Of a stretch of 64,000 nucleotides of DNA, positions 17,556-27,107 are shown one piece after another. The stretch is from the NCBI RefSeq assembly GCF_900109775.1, contig NZ_FOAX01000003.1, positions 372,001 through 436,000 on the forward strand. Direction: 5' to 3'. The notes under the pieces were generated by a model. The model was given only the letters and a program-made list of their open reading frames with translations. It was not told the DNA's origin and made no database searches. This DNA is from Pseudoxanthomonas sp. GM95. GTDB taxonomy: Bacteria > Pseudomonadota > Gammaproteobacteria > Xanthomonadales > Xanthomonadaceae. A program made the translations under genes and the position numbers. The first letter of the stretch is position 1; each line of letters starts with the position of its first letter.

Positions 17556-19037
17556 TCAGGTCGGCATCGCCTGCGACGGCGGTGCCGGCGGCGGCGGCAA
17601 TTCAGGCAGTGCGTCATCCACGGTGACCGGCTCGTCGCTACGCACCAGCGCGCGGGCTTCGGCCGCGCTGGCCACCGCCGGTGGCGAACCACGCAGCGGC
17701 AGGTTCGCGGTTTCGCGCACGAACAGCATGGTCACGATGCCGATCACCGCCGCGCCCATCAGGTAATACGCCGGCACCAGCGGATCGCCGGTGCGCTCGA
17801 CCAGCCACGCGGTGACCAGCGGCGTGGTGCCGCCGAACAGCGACACCGACACGTTGAAGGCGATCGACAGCGCGCTGTAGCGCACCGGCGTGTAGAACAG
17901 CGCCGGCAGCGTGGACGGCATCGAGCTGGTGAAGCACACCAGCGCCAGCCCCAGCAGCATCAGGCCGAGGAAAATCAGCGCATCGTTGCCGGTGCCGATC
18001 AGCAGCAGGCACGGGATCGCCAGCACCAGCAGCGCGACGCACGCACCGATCACCATCGGCTTGCGGCCGAGCCGGTCGCTGAAGACGCCACCGACCACGT
18101 TGAGCGGCATCATCACCAGCATCACGATGATGATCAGCAACAGCCCCTTGCTTTCGGCGTAGCCCATCGTGACGCTCAGGTAGCTGGGCATGTAGGTCAG
18201 CAGCATGTAGTCGGTGACGTTGAACACCAGCACCAGGCCCACGCACTTGAGCAGCTGCGGCCAATGGATGCGGAACAGTTCACCCAGGCCCGGCGTGTCC
18301 TGCTCGCGCTTGCTGGCTTCCTCGGTGTAGGCCTGGAAGGCCGGGGTTTCTTCCAGCTTCATGCGCATGTACAGGCCGAGCAGGCCCAGCGGTCCCGCGA
18401 TCAGGAACGGGATGCGCCAGCCCCAGTCCAGCATTTGCGCATCGCTCAATACGAAGTGCAGCGCGGTCACCGTCGCCGCGCCGGCGATGTAGCCGCCCAG
18501 CGTGCCGAACTCAAGCCAGCTGCCCATGAAGCCGCGATTGCGATCGGTCGAATACTCGGCGATGAAGGTCGCCGCACCGCCGTATTCGCCGCCGGTGGAA
18601 AAGCCCTGCACCAGACGCGCGAGCAGCAGCAGGATCGGCGCCCAGATGCCGATGCTGGCGTAGGACGGAATCAGACCGATCGAGAACGTGCCCAGCGCCA
18701 TCAGGATCATGGTCGCGGCCAGCACCTTCTGCCGGCCGTAGCGATCGCCCAGTGGGCCGAACACCAGCCCACCCAGCGGCCGCACCAGGAACGCCACGGT
18801 GAAAGTCGCGAAGGTGGCGATCAGCTGCGCGGCCGGGCTGCCGGTGGGAAAGAACACGTGCCCCAGTGTCACGGCGATATAGCCGTACACGCCGAAGTCG
18901 AACCACTCCATCGCATTGCCCAGCGCCGCTGCGCCCACGGCTTTCTTCAGCATTGGCTTGTCGACGACGGTGACCTCGTCCACCTGCAGTTGGCGACGGC
19001 GCTTGAACCACCCGAAATGGGCGTGGGAATGGGACAT
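17556..19037 (-). CDS. proP: MFS metabolite:H+ symporter, ProP-like osmolyte transporter
   Basis: A 493-residue transporter with twelve helices of the ProP/KgtP metabolite:proton symporter family. NAMEWFDFGVYGYIAVTLG in TM1, the loop 2-3 motif GDRYGRQKVL, and RLVQGFSTGGEYGGAATFIA are diagnostic; the match to proline/betaine transporter ProP is good, although the ProP C-terminal coiled coil is replaced by a proline-rich tail (LPPPPAPPS). It would import glycine betaine or proline under osmotic stress. GGAG seven bases before 19037 supports this start over 19082. It could cooperate physiologically with the stpA-like gene in osmoprotection, an inference only. Confidence 0.85.
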   Translation of the reverse strand: MSHSHAHFGWFKRRRQLQVDEVTVVDKPMLKKAVGAAALGNAMEWFDFGVYGYIAVTLGHVFFPTGSPAAQLIATFATFTVAFLVRPLGGLVFGPLGDRYGRQKVLAATMILMALGTFSIGLIPSYASIGIWAPILLLLARLVQGFSTGGEYGGAATFIAEYSTDRNRGFMGSWLEFGTLGGYIAGAATVTALHFVLSDAQMLDWGWRIPFLIAGPLGLLGLYMRMKLEETPAFQAYTEEASKREQDTPGLGELFRIHWPQLLKCVGLVLVFNVTDYMLLTYMPSYLSVTMGYAESKGLLLIIIVMLVMMPLNVVGGVFSDRLGRKPMVIGACVALLVLAIPCLLLIGTGNDALIFLGLMLLGLALVCFTSSMPSTLPALFYTPVRYSALSIAFNVSVSLFGGTTPLVTAWLVERTGDPLVPAYYLMGAAVIGIVTMLFVRETANLPLRGSPPAVASAAEARALVRSDEPVTVDDALPELPPPPAPPSQAMPT

Positions 19038-19477
19038 GTGATGCTCCAGGAACATGGGGATGTGGCCTCCCCGCCCGCGCAAGCATCAGGGCTGTGCAGA
19101 ACCCGCGGTGCGGCGCAGTGCGCGCGACCGGTGTTGTGCGAAGGGAGCAATCCCGGACGGCCGCGTGGACACCACGGCGCTGCAGGATCGAAAGGGACAG
19201 AGCGGTCGGGCAAGGCCACGCAAGGCTCGGTTAGCCCACGCATGATACACCACGGCCCGCTTCGGCCGGACCGACAGTGTCCCAAAACGCAGCGAAAACA
19301 CCGTGAAATTCGCCGTATTGCCGCGATGACGGCAGCACGCGCGTGAGCGGACATCACAGGGAACGATGCAGTGCGACCCCGCAGCGGACACAACGCCCAT
19401 ACGCCCGCGAACGTGGCCCCGCGGTGGCCCGGCGGATTAAGATGCCGCGCGCACAGCATTCCATCGAGGCATTGATT
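19038..19477. other. Divergent intergenic region proP / fabV
   Basis: These 440 bases hold the leaders of two divergent genes. No convincing ORF, strong palindrome or riboswitch-like structure is seen. Upstream ATG codons in the fabV frame (19343, 19442) encode sequence unrelated to FabV. Confidence 0.5.
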
Positions 19478-20683
19478 TTGATCATCCACCCCAAGGTCCG
19501 CGGCTTCATCTGCACCACCACCCACCCGCTTGGTTGCGAGCTCAACGTGCGCGACCAGATCGCCGCCACTCGCGCGCATGGCGTGCGCAGCGATGGCCCG
19601 AAGAAGGTGCTGGTGATCGGTGCCTCCAGCGGCTACGGCCTGGCCGCGCGCATCTCGGCCGCGTTCGGCTTCGGCGCCGATACGCTGGGCGTGTTCTTCG
19701 AAAAGCCCGGCAGCGAGAAGAAGGCCGGCACCGCCGGCTGGTATAACGCCGCGGCGTTCGACAAGTTCGCCAAGGCCGAAGGCCTGTACAGCCGCTCGAT
19801 CAACGGCGATGCGTTCTCCGATGAAGCGCGCGCCAAGGTGATCGAACTGATCAAGACCGAGATGGGCGGCCAGGTGGACCTGGTGGTGTATTCGCTGGCC
19901 TCGCCGGTGCGCAAGCTGCCGTCCACCGGCGAACTCAAGCGCTCGGCGCTCAAGCCGATCGGCCAGCCGTACAGCTCCACCGCCATTGACACCAACAAGG
20001 ACGCCATCACCCACGCCTCGATCGAGCCGGCCACCGAGCAGGAGATCGAGGACACCGTGACCGTGATGGGCGGCCAGGACTGGGAACTGTGGATCAACGC
20101 GCTGAGCGAGGCCGGCGTGCTGGCCCCGGCGACCAGGACGGTGGCCTTCAGCTATATCGGCACCGAGATCACCTGGCCGATCTACTGGCACGGCGCACTG
20201 GGCAAGGCCAAGGTCGACCTGGATGCCACCGCGCAGCGCCTCAACGCCAAGCTCGGTGCCGACGGCGGCAGCGCCAATGTCGCGGTGCTCAAGTCGGTGG
20301 TGACCCAGGCCAGCTCGGCGATCCCGGTGATGCCGCTGTACATCTCCATCGCCTTCAAGGTGATGAAGGAACAGGGCCTGCACGAAGGCACGATCGAGCA
20401 GCTGGACCGCCTGTTCCGCGAGCGTATGTACCGCACCGATGGCGCGACGGCGGAAGTGGACGATGAAAACCGCCTGCGCCTGGACGACTGGGAACTCAAG
20501 CCCGAAGTGCAGGCTGCCGCCAAGGCGATCTGGCCACAGGTCACCACTGAGAACCTGTTCGAGCTGACCGACTACGCCAGCTACAAGCACGAGTTTCTCA
20601 AGCTGTTCGGCTTCGAGCGCGACGACGTGGACTACGACGCCGACGTGAATCCGGACGTGACCTTCGACGTGATCGAACTCTGA
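19478..20683 (+). CDS. fabV: Trans-2-enoyl-ACP/CoA reductase FabV
   Basis: A 401-residue NADH-dependent enoyl reductase that completes each fatty-acid elongation cycle; FabV is the triclosan-tolerant alternative to FabI. With a TTG start at 19478 the protein begins [20 protein letters not shown], the invariant FabV N-terminus; GAGG lies nine bases upstream. The ATG-initiated reading frames from 19343 are too long. Rossmann motif [15 protein letters not shown] spans about 44-58. The family's enlarged catalytic pair Tyr-x8-Lys is present as Tyr236 and Lys245 in [10 protein letters not shown]. Followed by a strong terminator, so monocistronic. Essential if no FabI is encoded elsewhere. Confidence 0.97.
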   Translation: MIIHPKVRGFICTTTHPLGCELNVRDQIAATRAHGVRSDGPKKVLVIGASSGYGLAARISAAFGFGADTLGVFFEKPGSEKKAGTAGWYNAAAFDKFAKAEGLYSRSINGDAFSDEARAKVIELIKTEMGGQVDLVVYSLASPVRKLPSTGELKRSALKPIGQPYSSTAIDTNKDAITHASIEPATEQEIEDTVTVMGGQDWELWINALSEAGVLAPATRTVAFSYIGTEITWPIYWHGALGKAKVDLDATAQRLNAKLGADGGSANVAVLKSVVTQASSAIPVMPLYISIAFKVMKEQGLHEGTIEQLDRLFRERMYRTDGATAEVDDENRLRLDDWELKPEVQAAAKAIWPQVTTENLFELTDYASYKHEFLKLFGFERDDVDYDADVNPDVTFDVIEL

Positions 20684-20711
20684 TCGCGGCGTCGCCATTG
20701 CGTTGAAGAAG

Positions 20712-20735
20712 AGCCCGCCTCGTGCGGGCTTTTTC
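20712..20735 (+). terminator. Rho-independent terminator of fabV
   Basis: AGCCCGC-CTCGT-GCGGGCT followed at once by TTTTCTT, 28 bases after the fabV stop codon. A 7-bp GC-rich stem with a U-tract is a standard intrinsic terminator. Confidence 0.9.
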
Positions 20736-20898
20736 TTGGCCGGCACGCAGGCATGCGGCGTGCTTGGGCCGCTGCCGCATCACCGCGTGTTGCACGGCAT
20801 GACACACGGCGACACGCCGGTCACGGCGCGCATGCCGCATTGGGGTAGCCTCGTCTGCCTCGCACGCCAGACGGCACCCCCACGCCGTGACCGCCACG

Positions 20899-22182
20899 AT
20901 GAAACCCGCTTCGCCTCCACACGGTGCGTCCGCGATCTTCCGCGTGACCGCAGGCAACTTCCTGGAGATGTTCGACTTCATGGTCTACGGCTTCTATGCC
21001 GCGGCCATCGGCCGGACGTTCTTCCCCACCCAGAGCGCGTTCGCCTCGCTGATGCTGTCGCTGGCGACCTTCGGCGCGGGCTTCTTGATGCGGCCGCTGG
21101 GCGCGCTGGTGCTGGGCGCGTATATCGATCGCCACGGCCGGCGCAAAGGGCTGATCGTGACGCTGGCGCTGATGTCCTTCGGCGTGCTGCTGATCGCCTT
21201 CGTGCCGGGCTACGCGACGCTGGGCGTCCTGGCGCCGGCGCTGGTACTGCTGGGCCGGTTGCTGCAGGGTTTTTCCGCCGGCGCCGAACTCGGTGGCGTA
21301 TCGGTGTATCTGGCCGAAATCGCCACGCCGGGGCATCGCGGCTTCTACGTGGCCTGGCAGTCGGCCAGCCAGCAGGTCGCGGTGGTCGTGGCCGGTGCGC
21401 TGGGCGTGGCCTTGCACACCTGGATTGCGCCGGCGCAGATGGATGCCTGGGGCTGGCGCATCCCGTTCTTCATCGGCTGCCTGATCGTGCCGGTGATTTT
21501 CTTCATCCGTCGCTCGATGGAGGAAAGCCCGGAATTCAGCGCGCGCACCGAGCGCCCAGATGCACGCGCGATGCTGCGCTCGCTGCGCGACAACGCCGGG
21601 CTGGTGCTGGCCGGCGTGGGCCTGGTGATGATGACCACGGTGTCGTTCTATTTGATCACCGCCTACATGCCGACCTACGGCCGCGAGGCGCTGAAGCTGA
21701 GCGATCTGGATGCGCTGCTGGCGACCTGCTGCGTGGGCATTTCCAACTTCATCTGGCTGCCGGTGATGGGCGCCTTGAGCGACCGCATCGGCCGCAAGCC
21801 GCTGTTGATCGCCGCGACCGTGGCCACCCTGCTCACCGCGTGGCCGCTGCTGCAGTGGCTGGTGGCCGCGCCGTCGTTCACCCGCCTGCTGCTGGCCGGC
21901 GAGTGGCTCTCGCTGCTGTACGGCGCCTACAACGGCGCGATGGTGGTCGCCCTGACCGAGCTGATGCCGGTCGACGTGCGCACCACCGGGTTCTCGCTGG
22001 CCTACAGCCTGGCCACGGCCACGATGGGCGGCTTTACTCCGGCGATGTCGACCTGGCTGATCCACGCCACCGGCAGCCGCGCGGCGCCCGCGCTGTGGCT
22101 GGACCTGGCCGCGCTGGCCGGGCTGGGCTGCACGCTGTGGCTGTTCCGGCGGCGTCCGCGTGCCGCGTCGGCCCATGCCTGA
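20899..22182 (+). CDS. MFS metabolite:H+ symporter, citrate/tricarballylate type
   Basis: A 427-residue twelve-helix transporter of the same broad family as the ProP-like protein but closer to the citrate/tricarballylate proton symporters (CitA/TcuC): TM1 reads [20 protein letters not shown], and loop motifs [13 protein letters not shown] and [21 protein letters not shown] follow. A GTG at 20887 is in frame, but the ATG four codons later is chosen. It would import a di- or tricarboxylate with protons. It is followed after 177 bases by a LacI-family regulator reading the same way, a possible but unproven regulatory link. Substrate specificity is uncertain. Confidence 0.85.
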   Translation: MKPASPPHGASAIFRVTAGNFLEMFDFMVYGFYAAAIGRTFFPTQSAFASLMLSLATFGAGFLMRPLGALVLGAYIDRHGRRKGLIVTLALMSFGVLLIAFVPGYATLGVLAPALVLLGRLLQGFSAGAELGGVSVYLAEIATPGHRGFYVAWQSASQQVAVVVAGALGVALHTWIAPAQMDAWGWRIPFFIGCLIVPVIFFIRRSMEESPEFSARTERPDARAMLRSLRDNAGLVLAGVGLVMMTTVSFYLITAYMPTYGREALKLSDLDALLATCCVGISNFIWLPVMGALSDRIGRKPLLIAATVATLLTAWPLLQWLVAAPSFTRLLLAGEWLSLLYGAYNGAMVVALTELMPVDVRTTGFSLAYSLATATMGGFTPAMSTWLIHATGSRAAPALWLDLAALAGLGCTLWLFRRRPRAASAHA

Positions 22183-22303
22183 AACGCGCTGTCGCGGCAG
22201 TCTTCGAGGCAAATCCGGCGCGGTGGATTAGGATGCGGGCTCGGTCCTGACGCGAAATGCGCAGGATTGGACGTTGACCTGCCATGCCACCGCCGGCTGT
22301 CAC

Positions 22304-22328
22304 CGATGCCCGCCCTGCGCGGGCATCG
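22304..22328. terminator. Hairpin ahead of the LacI-family gene
   Basis: A perfect 10-bp stem CGATGCCCGC / GCGGGCATCG with a five-base loop lies 122 bases after the MFS stop and 31 bases before the LacI-family start. There is no U-tract. The stem shares GATGCCCGC/GCGGGCATC with the terminator at 30198. It could end the MFS transcript or sit in the regulator's leader. Confidence 0.5.
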
Positions 22329-22359
22329 TCGGTTCGGCCCCATCGAAGCACCCGCTGAC

Positions 22360-23394
22360 ATGCCCACCCGCAAAACCAGTTTCCAGGACATCGCCGAACT
22401 CGCCGGTGTCAGCCCCAGCACCGTCGACCGCGTCATGAACGGTCGCGCCGGCGTCTCCGCCGTGCGCCGCCGCAAGGTGATCGAAGCCGCGCGCCAGCTC
22501 GGCAGCAACCGCCTTCCCGCCGTGCCCGACGACTACGCACTGCGAGTGTTGGTGGTGCGCACGGCCGAGGACGACGAGTACTTCGCGCGCATGGACAGGG
22601 CGCTGGACGAAGCCGCCGCCGCGCTGCGCCCGCGTGTGGAGCTGACCCGCGTGCACCACGTGCGCGCCGCCGATGGCCTGGGCGCGCTCATCCGCGAAGC
22701 CAGCCGCCACTGCCACGGCATGATCGTGCTGGCCCACGACGGCGCCGAGATCCGCAAGGCGCTGGGCCGCGTGGCCAAGGCCGAAGTGCCGATCGCCACG
22801 CTGACCAGCGATATCACCTTCCAGCAGCAACGCACCTACGTGGGCATCGACAACGTGGCGGCCGGGCGCAGCGCGGCCTTCATGATGAGCCGCTTCATGC
22901 AGCAGCCCGGCCGGGTGCTGCTGATGACCGGCCCGCAGTCCTACGTGGTCCATCGCCAGCGCACGGCCGGGTTCGTCGAAGGCCTGGCCCAGCACGCACC
23001 GTGGCTGCAGCTGATCGGGCCGGTGGACGTGGGCGACGTCAACGCGCGCGCGCAGACGGCGATGCGCAACGCGCTGCACGGGCATTCGCGCCTGGTCGGC
23101 GTGTACAACACCGGCGGTGCCAACGACGGCGTGCGCGCAGTGCTGGAAGGCCTGTCGCCGGCCGAGCGCCCGCTGTGGTTCACCCACGAAACCCACCCGG
23201 GCAACGTCGACCTGCTGCGCCGGGGCGTGATGTCGCTGCTGATCGACCAGGATCCGGCCGCGCAGGCGGTGGTCGGCCTGCAGTCGATCCTCTACGCCAA
23301 CGGCGAGATCGCGCGCGCGCCCGATCCGCACGTGCGCTTCCACCTGGTGACGATGGAAAACATCGAATCGGCCCGGGCGCTGCCGATCGCGTAA
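22360..23394 (+). CDS. LacI-family transcriptional regulator
   Basis: A 344-residue protein. Residues 7-55 are the LacI headpiece (DIAELAGVSPSTVDRVMNGR), and the rest is a periplasmic-binding-protein-like sugar sensor. The form SPSTVDRVMNGRAGVS with Asp rather than Ser in the third position, plus VYNTGGANDGVRAVLE late in the protein, resembles the group near RbsR/inositol-type regulators. The hinge helix is less conserved than in LacI itself. No sugar-catabolic operon adjoins it: upstream is a citrate-type transporter and downstream gcd. Either could be a target, but this cannot be decided here. Confidence 0.88.
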   Translation: MPTRKTSFQDIAELAGVSPSTVDRVMNGRAGVSAVRRRKVIEAARQLGSNRLPAVPDDYALRVLVVRTAEDDEYFARMDRALDEAAAALRPRVELTRVHHVRAADGLGALIREASRHCHGMIVLAHDGAEIRKALGRVAKAEVPIATLTSDITFQQQRTYVGIDNVAAGRSAAFMMSRFMQQPGRVLLMTGPQSYVVHRQRTAGFVEGLAQHAPWLQLIGPVDVGDVNARAQTAMRNALHGHSRLVGVYNTGGANDGVRAVLEGLSPAERPLWFTHETHPGNVDLLRRGVMSLLIDQDPAAQAVVGLQSILYANGEIARAPDPHVRFHLVTMENIESARALPIA

Positions 23395-23666
23395 ATCAGT
23401 TTTCTGGGCAGATCGCGTCAGATTGCCGCTGGCTGACGGTTTGGCCCGTTCGGCCGCTGTTTAACATCCCGCCCGCGCTGGCCTGCATCGCGTATCGCCA
23501 AGCAGGTATCGCCTTTCTCAGGGTCTCGTCGGGCCCCGGCAACGTGTGAGTCATCCGCGTGCGGCCTTGCGGCCGTGCCAACGGGAGTGCTTGTGCGCGG
23601 AGAAAGGCCCCGGCGCTTTTTCCACGGCCGCCGGGCACCCACGCCCGGGGCACTCACGAGGCGTGT

Positions 23667-26114
23667 ATGCGAAAACTATTGACGGGGCTGACCATCGTGG
23701 TCGGCATCGCCCTGGTCCTGGCGGGCCTGGGTTTGGCGGGAGGCGGCGCGTACCTGCTCTCCCTGGGCGGTTCCTGGTTCTACCTGCCGGCCGGCCTGGC
23801 CATGGCCGCGGTCGGTGGCCTGCTGGTCGCGCGCCGGGCGCTGGCGCTGTGGATCGCGCTGGGCCTGCTGGTGGTCGCTGCGGTCTGGGCCTTCTCCGAA
23901 GTGGGCACCGATTTCTGGCAGCTGGTGCCGCGCCTGATCGCCTTCATCGTGATCGCGCTGCTGGCCTCGGCCGCCGCGCCGCTGCTGCGTCGCAAGGACG
24001 GCAGCCCGGCGCTGGGCTGCAAGGTCGCCGGCGTGCTGGCGGCGGTGTTCGCGATCGGGCTGGCGGGCTTCTTCACCGGCATGTTCCGTCCGCACCCGAC
24101 CGTGGTGGCCGACGCCGGCGCCGATGCGCCGGTGATTCAGCCCGACGCCGGCAAGGCCGATGGCAACGACTGGACGGCCTACGGCCGCAACACCAGCGGT
24201 GACCGCTTCGCCCAGTTCGACCAGATCAACAAGGCGAACGTGAAGGACCTCAAGGTCGCCTGGACCTACCGCACCGGCGACATGGCCGTGGACGGCGCGG
24301 AGTACCAGGTCACCCCGCTCAAGGTGGACGACACCGTCTATCTGTGCACGCCGCTGAGCAAGGTGATGGCCGTCGACGCGACCACCGGCAAGGAAAAGTG
24401 GCGCTTCGATCCCAAGGCCGTCGTCAGCGCCAGCACCAAGGGCTGGAAGCGCTGCCGCGGCGTCGGCTATGCCGACCTGGACAAGCTGGCTTCGGCCACG
24501 CCCGTCGCCGCTGACCCGGCCGCGCCCGCGACCGATGCCACCACCGCGATCGCCCCGGCGACCTGCCGAAAGCGCATCATCGAAACCACCATCGACGCGC
24601 GCCTGCTGGCGCTCGACGCCGAGACCGGCACGCTGTGCGAGGACTTCGGCGACCACGGTTACGTCGACCTGAGCAAGGGCATCGCGCCGGCGCCGGCCGC
24701 CAGCGACCAGGGCACCTACAACGTCACCTCGGCCCCGCTGGTCGCCGATGGCGTGGTGATGGTCGGCGGTCGCCTCAACGACAATCTCAGCGTCGGCGAA
24801 CCCGGCGGCGTGGTGCGCGGCTACGACGTGGTCACCGGCAAGATCCTGTGGGCCTGGGACGCCAAGCGCGGCACCACCGACGGCCAGCTCGCCGAGGGCG
24901 AACTGTTCCCGCTGGAAACCCCGAACTTCTGGGGCACCGCGGCCTACGACCCGAAGCTGGGCCTGGCCTACTTCCCGCTGGGCAACCAGACGCCGGACTT
25001 CTGGACCGGCAACCGCCATCCGTATTCGGATGAGTACAACGATGCGATCGTCGCGGTCGACCTGAAGACCGGCAAGGAAGCCTGGCACTTCCGCACGGCC
25101 AACCGCGACCAGTTCGATTACGACGTCTCCTCGCAGCCGATCCTGTACGACATTCCGCAGAAGGACGGCAGCAGCACGCCGGTGATCATCCAGGCGACCA
25201 AGCGCGGCCAGATCTTCGTGCTGGACCGCCGTGACGGCAAGCCGGTGTTCCCGGTCGAGCAGCGCGCAGTGGCCACCGATGCGATGCCGGGCATGAACGT
25301 CGCCCCGACCCAGCCGTACTCGGCGCTGTCGGTAGGCACCACGCCGTTCAAGGAATCGGACATGTGGGGCGCGTCGATCTTCGACCAGCTGGTCTGCCGC
25401 ATCGAGTTCAAGCAGATGCGCTGGGAAGGCGAGTGGACGCCGCTGTCGGACAAGCAGCGCACGCTGATCTTCCCGGGCTACTACGGCGGCATGAACTGGG
25501 GCGGCGGCGCGGTCGATGCCGCGACCGGCACGCTGATCATCAACGACATCCGCATGGCGCAGTGGGGCCGCTTCATCAAGCAGGACGTGGCCAAGGCCAC
25601 CGGCCTGAAGCCCTCGACCGAAGGCGAGTACTCCACCCAGACCGGCACGCCGTGGGGCGTGGAGCGCTCGATGTTCGTCTCGCCGCTGGGCGTGCCGTGC
25701 TTCAAGCCGCCGTTCGGCACCATGACCGCTATCGATCTGACCACCGGCAAGACCAAGTGGCAGGTGCCGATGGGCAGCATCCAGGACGCGCCGGTGCACG
25801 GCATCGTGCCGGGCGTGCGCATCCCGCTGGGCATGCCGACCATGGGTGGCCCGCTGGTGACCAAGGGTGGCCTGACGTTCTTCCACGGCACGCTGGACTA
25901 CTACGTGCGTGCGCTGGACAACGACACCGGTGCCGAACTGTGGCGCGGCCGCCTGCCCGTCGGTGGCCAGGGCGCGCCGATGAGCTACATCGGCAAGGAC
26001 GGCAAGCAGTACATCGTGGTGGTGGCCGGCGGCGCGACGCGCACCGGCACCAATGCCAATCGCGGCGACTACGTGATCGCCTACGCGCTGCCGGACAAGT
26101 CGTCGGCACCGTGA
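23667..26114 (+). CDS. gcd: Membrane-bound PQQ-dependent glucose dehydrogenase
   Basis: An 815-residue protein matching Gcd (about 800 residues in E. coli). Five hydrophobic helices cover residues about 5-140 and contain the ubiquinone-interaction region; the periplasmic propeller follows from about 168 (DWTAYGRNTSGDRFAQFDQI). Visible signature pieces are NVKDLKVAWTYRTGD, the PQQ-site HFRTANRDQFDYDVSSQP and GGMNWGGGAVD. It oxidises glucose to gluconolactone in the periplasm and passes electrons to ubiquinone, which in related bacteria acidifies the medium and helps dissolve phosphate. GAGG six bases before 23667 supports the start. A bidirectional terminator follows. PQQ synthesis genes are not in the window. 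Confidence 0.96.
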   Translation: MRKLLTGLTIVVGIALVLAGLGLAGGGAYLLSLGGSWFYLPAGLAMAAVGGLLVARRALALWIALGLLVVAAVWAFSEVGTDFWQLVPRLIAFIVIALLASAAAPLLRRKDGSPALGCKVAGVLAAVFAIGLAGFFTGMFRPHPTVVADAGADAPVIQPDAGKADGNDWTAYGRNTSGDRFAQFDQINKANVKDLKVAWTYRTGDMAVDGAEYQVTPLKVDDTVYLCTPLSKVMAVDATTGKEKWRFDPKAVVSASTKGWKRCRGVGYADLDKLASATPVAADPAAPATDATTAIAPATCRKRIIETTIDARLLALDAETGTLCEDFGDHGYVDLSKGIAPAPAASDQGTYNVTSAPLVADGVVMVGGRLNDNLSVGEPGGVVRGYDVVTGKILWAWDAKRGTTDGQLAEGELFPLETPNFWGTAAYDPKLGLAYFPLGNQTPDFWTGNRHPYSDEYNDAIVAVDLKTGKEAWHFRTANRDQFDYDVSSQPILYDIPQKDGSSTPVIIQATKRGQIFVLDRRDGKPVFPVEQRAVATDAMPGMNVAPTQPYSALSVGTTPFKESDMWGASIFDQLVCRIEFKQMRWEGEWTPLSDKQRTLIFPGYYGGMNWGGGAVDAATGTLIINDIRMAQWGRFIKQDVAKATGLKPSTEGEYSTQTGTPWGVERSMFVSPLGVPCFKPPFGTMTAIDLTTGKTKWQVPMGSIQDAPVHGIVPGVRIPLGMPTMGGPLVTKGGLTFFHGTLDYYVRALDNDTGAELWRGRLPVGGQGAPMSYIGKDGKQYIVVVAGGATRTGTNANRGDYVIAYALPDKSSAP

Positions 26115-26170
26115 TCGGTTGAACCAGGCCTTCGGTGTGGCACGCGCTGCATCGAGGTCCTTGCAGAAAA

Positions 26171-26199
26171 GACGAAGCCCGCGTGATGCGGGCTTCGTC
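26171..26199. terminator. Bidirectional terminator between gcd and the sulfonate-type operon
   Basis: A perfect 12-bp stem GACGAAGCCCGC / GCGGGCTTCGTC with a five-base loop. On the minus strand it is followed by TTTTCTGC, and on the plus strand by GTTTCC. It sits 57 bases after the gcd stop and 27 bases beyond the permease stop, so it can end both convergent transcripts. Confidence 0.9.
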
Positions 26200-26225
26200 G
26201 TTTCCGGCATGCCTCAAACATCAGC

Positions 26226-27107
26226 TCAACGCTGCATGCCCCAGCGGCGCACGGTGATGCGCTCGATCCCGGAGAACACCACCGCCTCGACCAGCAGGCC
26301 GAGCAGGATCACCAGCGCCAGCCCGGCGAACACGCGATCGGTGTAGAGCTCGTTGCGGTTCTGGAAGATGTACCAACCCAGTCCGCCCTGGCGCGAGGTG
26401 GCGCCGAACACCAGCTCGGCCGCGATCAGCGTGCGCCAGGCGAAGGCCCAGCTGATCTTCAGGCCCGACAGGATCGCCGGCAGCGCGGCCGGCACCAGCA
26501 GCTGGAACACATAGCGCGGCCCACGCAGGCCAATGTTGCGGCCGGACATGCGCAGCGTCTCGGGCACCGACTGGAAGCCGGCGAAGATGTTCAGCGCCAG
26601 CGGCCACAGCACCGAGTGCACCAGCACGAACACCAGGCTGCCGTTGCCCAGGCCGAACCACAGCAGCGCCAGCGGCAGCAGCGCGATGGCCGGCAGCGGG
26701 TTGAACATCGCCACCAGCGTGCCCAGCACGTCGCGGCCGATGCGCGTGGAAGCGGCCAGCGCGGTCAGCACGAAGGCGCCCGCCACGCCCAGCGCATAGC
26801 CCTGCGCCAGCACGATGAGCGAGGCGGCCACGCGCCGCGGCAGTTCGCCGGACACAAACCCTTCGTAAAACGCGCGCGCGGTTTGCAGGAAGCTGGGCAG
26901 CAGTAGGTCGTCGCCGACGATGCGCGCGGCGATTTCCCAGGCGATGGCCAGCACCACCAGCACCAGCGCACGCCGCGCGCCGGCGGGCAGCTCGCGCTGG
27001 CGCGCCTGCGGGGCGATCGGCAGGCTGGCTTCGATGCGGGGGACGACGCGCTCGTATTCCGGTCGCACCGGCGGCGTGCGCCGCAGCGGCGTGGCGGCCG
27101 CGGTCAC
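26226..27107 (-). CDS. ABC transporter permease, SsuC/TauC type
   Basis: A 293-residue inner-membrane permease with about six helices and the BPD_transp_1 EAA-like loop (NIGLRGPRYVFQLLVPAALP at about residues 195-215, then GLKISWAFAWRTLIAAEL). This subfamily imports sulfonates, taurine, nitrate or thiamine precursors. Translation begins with GTG at 27107, inside a four-base GTGA overlap with the ATPase stop codon, a sign of translational coupling. It is the last gene of the four-gene minus-strand operon. Confidence 0.9.
   Translation of the reverse strand: MTAAATPLRRTPPVRPEYERVVPRIEASLPIAPQARQRELPAGARRALVLVVLAIAWEIAARIVGDDLLLPSFLQTARAFYEGFVSGELPRRVAASLIVLAQGYALGVAGAFVLTALAASTRIGRDVLGTLVAMFNPLPAIALLPLALLWFGLGNGSLVFVLVHSVLWPLALNIFAGFQSVPETLRMSGRNIGLRGPRYVFQLLVPAALPAILSGLKISWAFAWRTLIAAELVFGATSRQGGLGWYIFQNRNELYTDRVFAGLALVILLGLLVEAVVFSGIERITVRRWGMQR

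Noticed and set aside
23676-26210. An 844-codon minus-strand open frame opposite gcd
   Set aside because: Pure Arg/Ala/Val/Gly shadow composition; the plus strand carries a complete Gcd.
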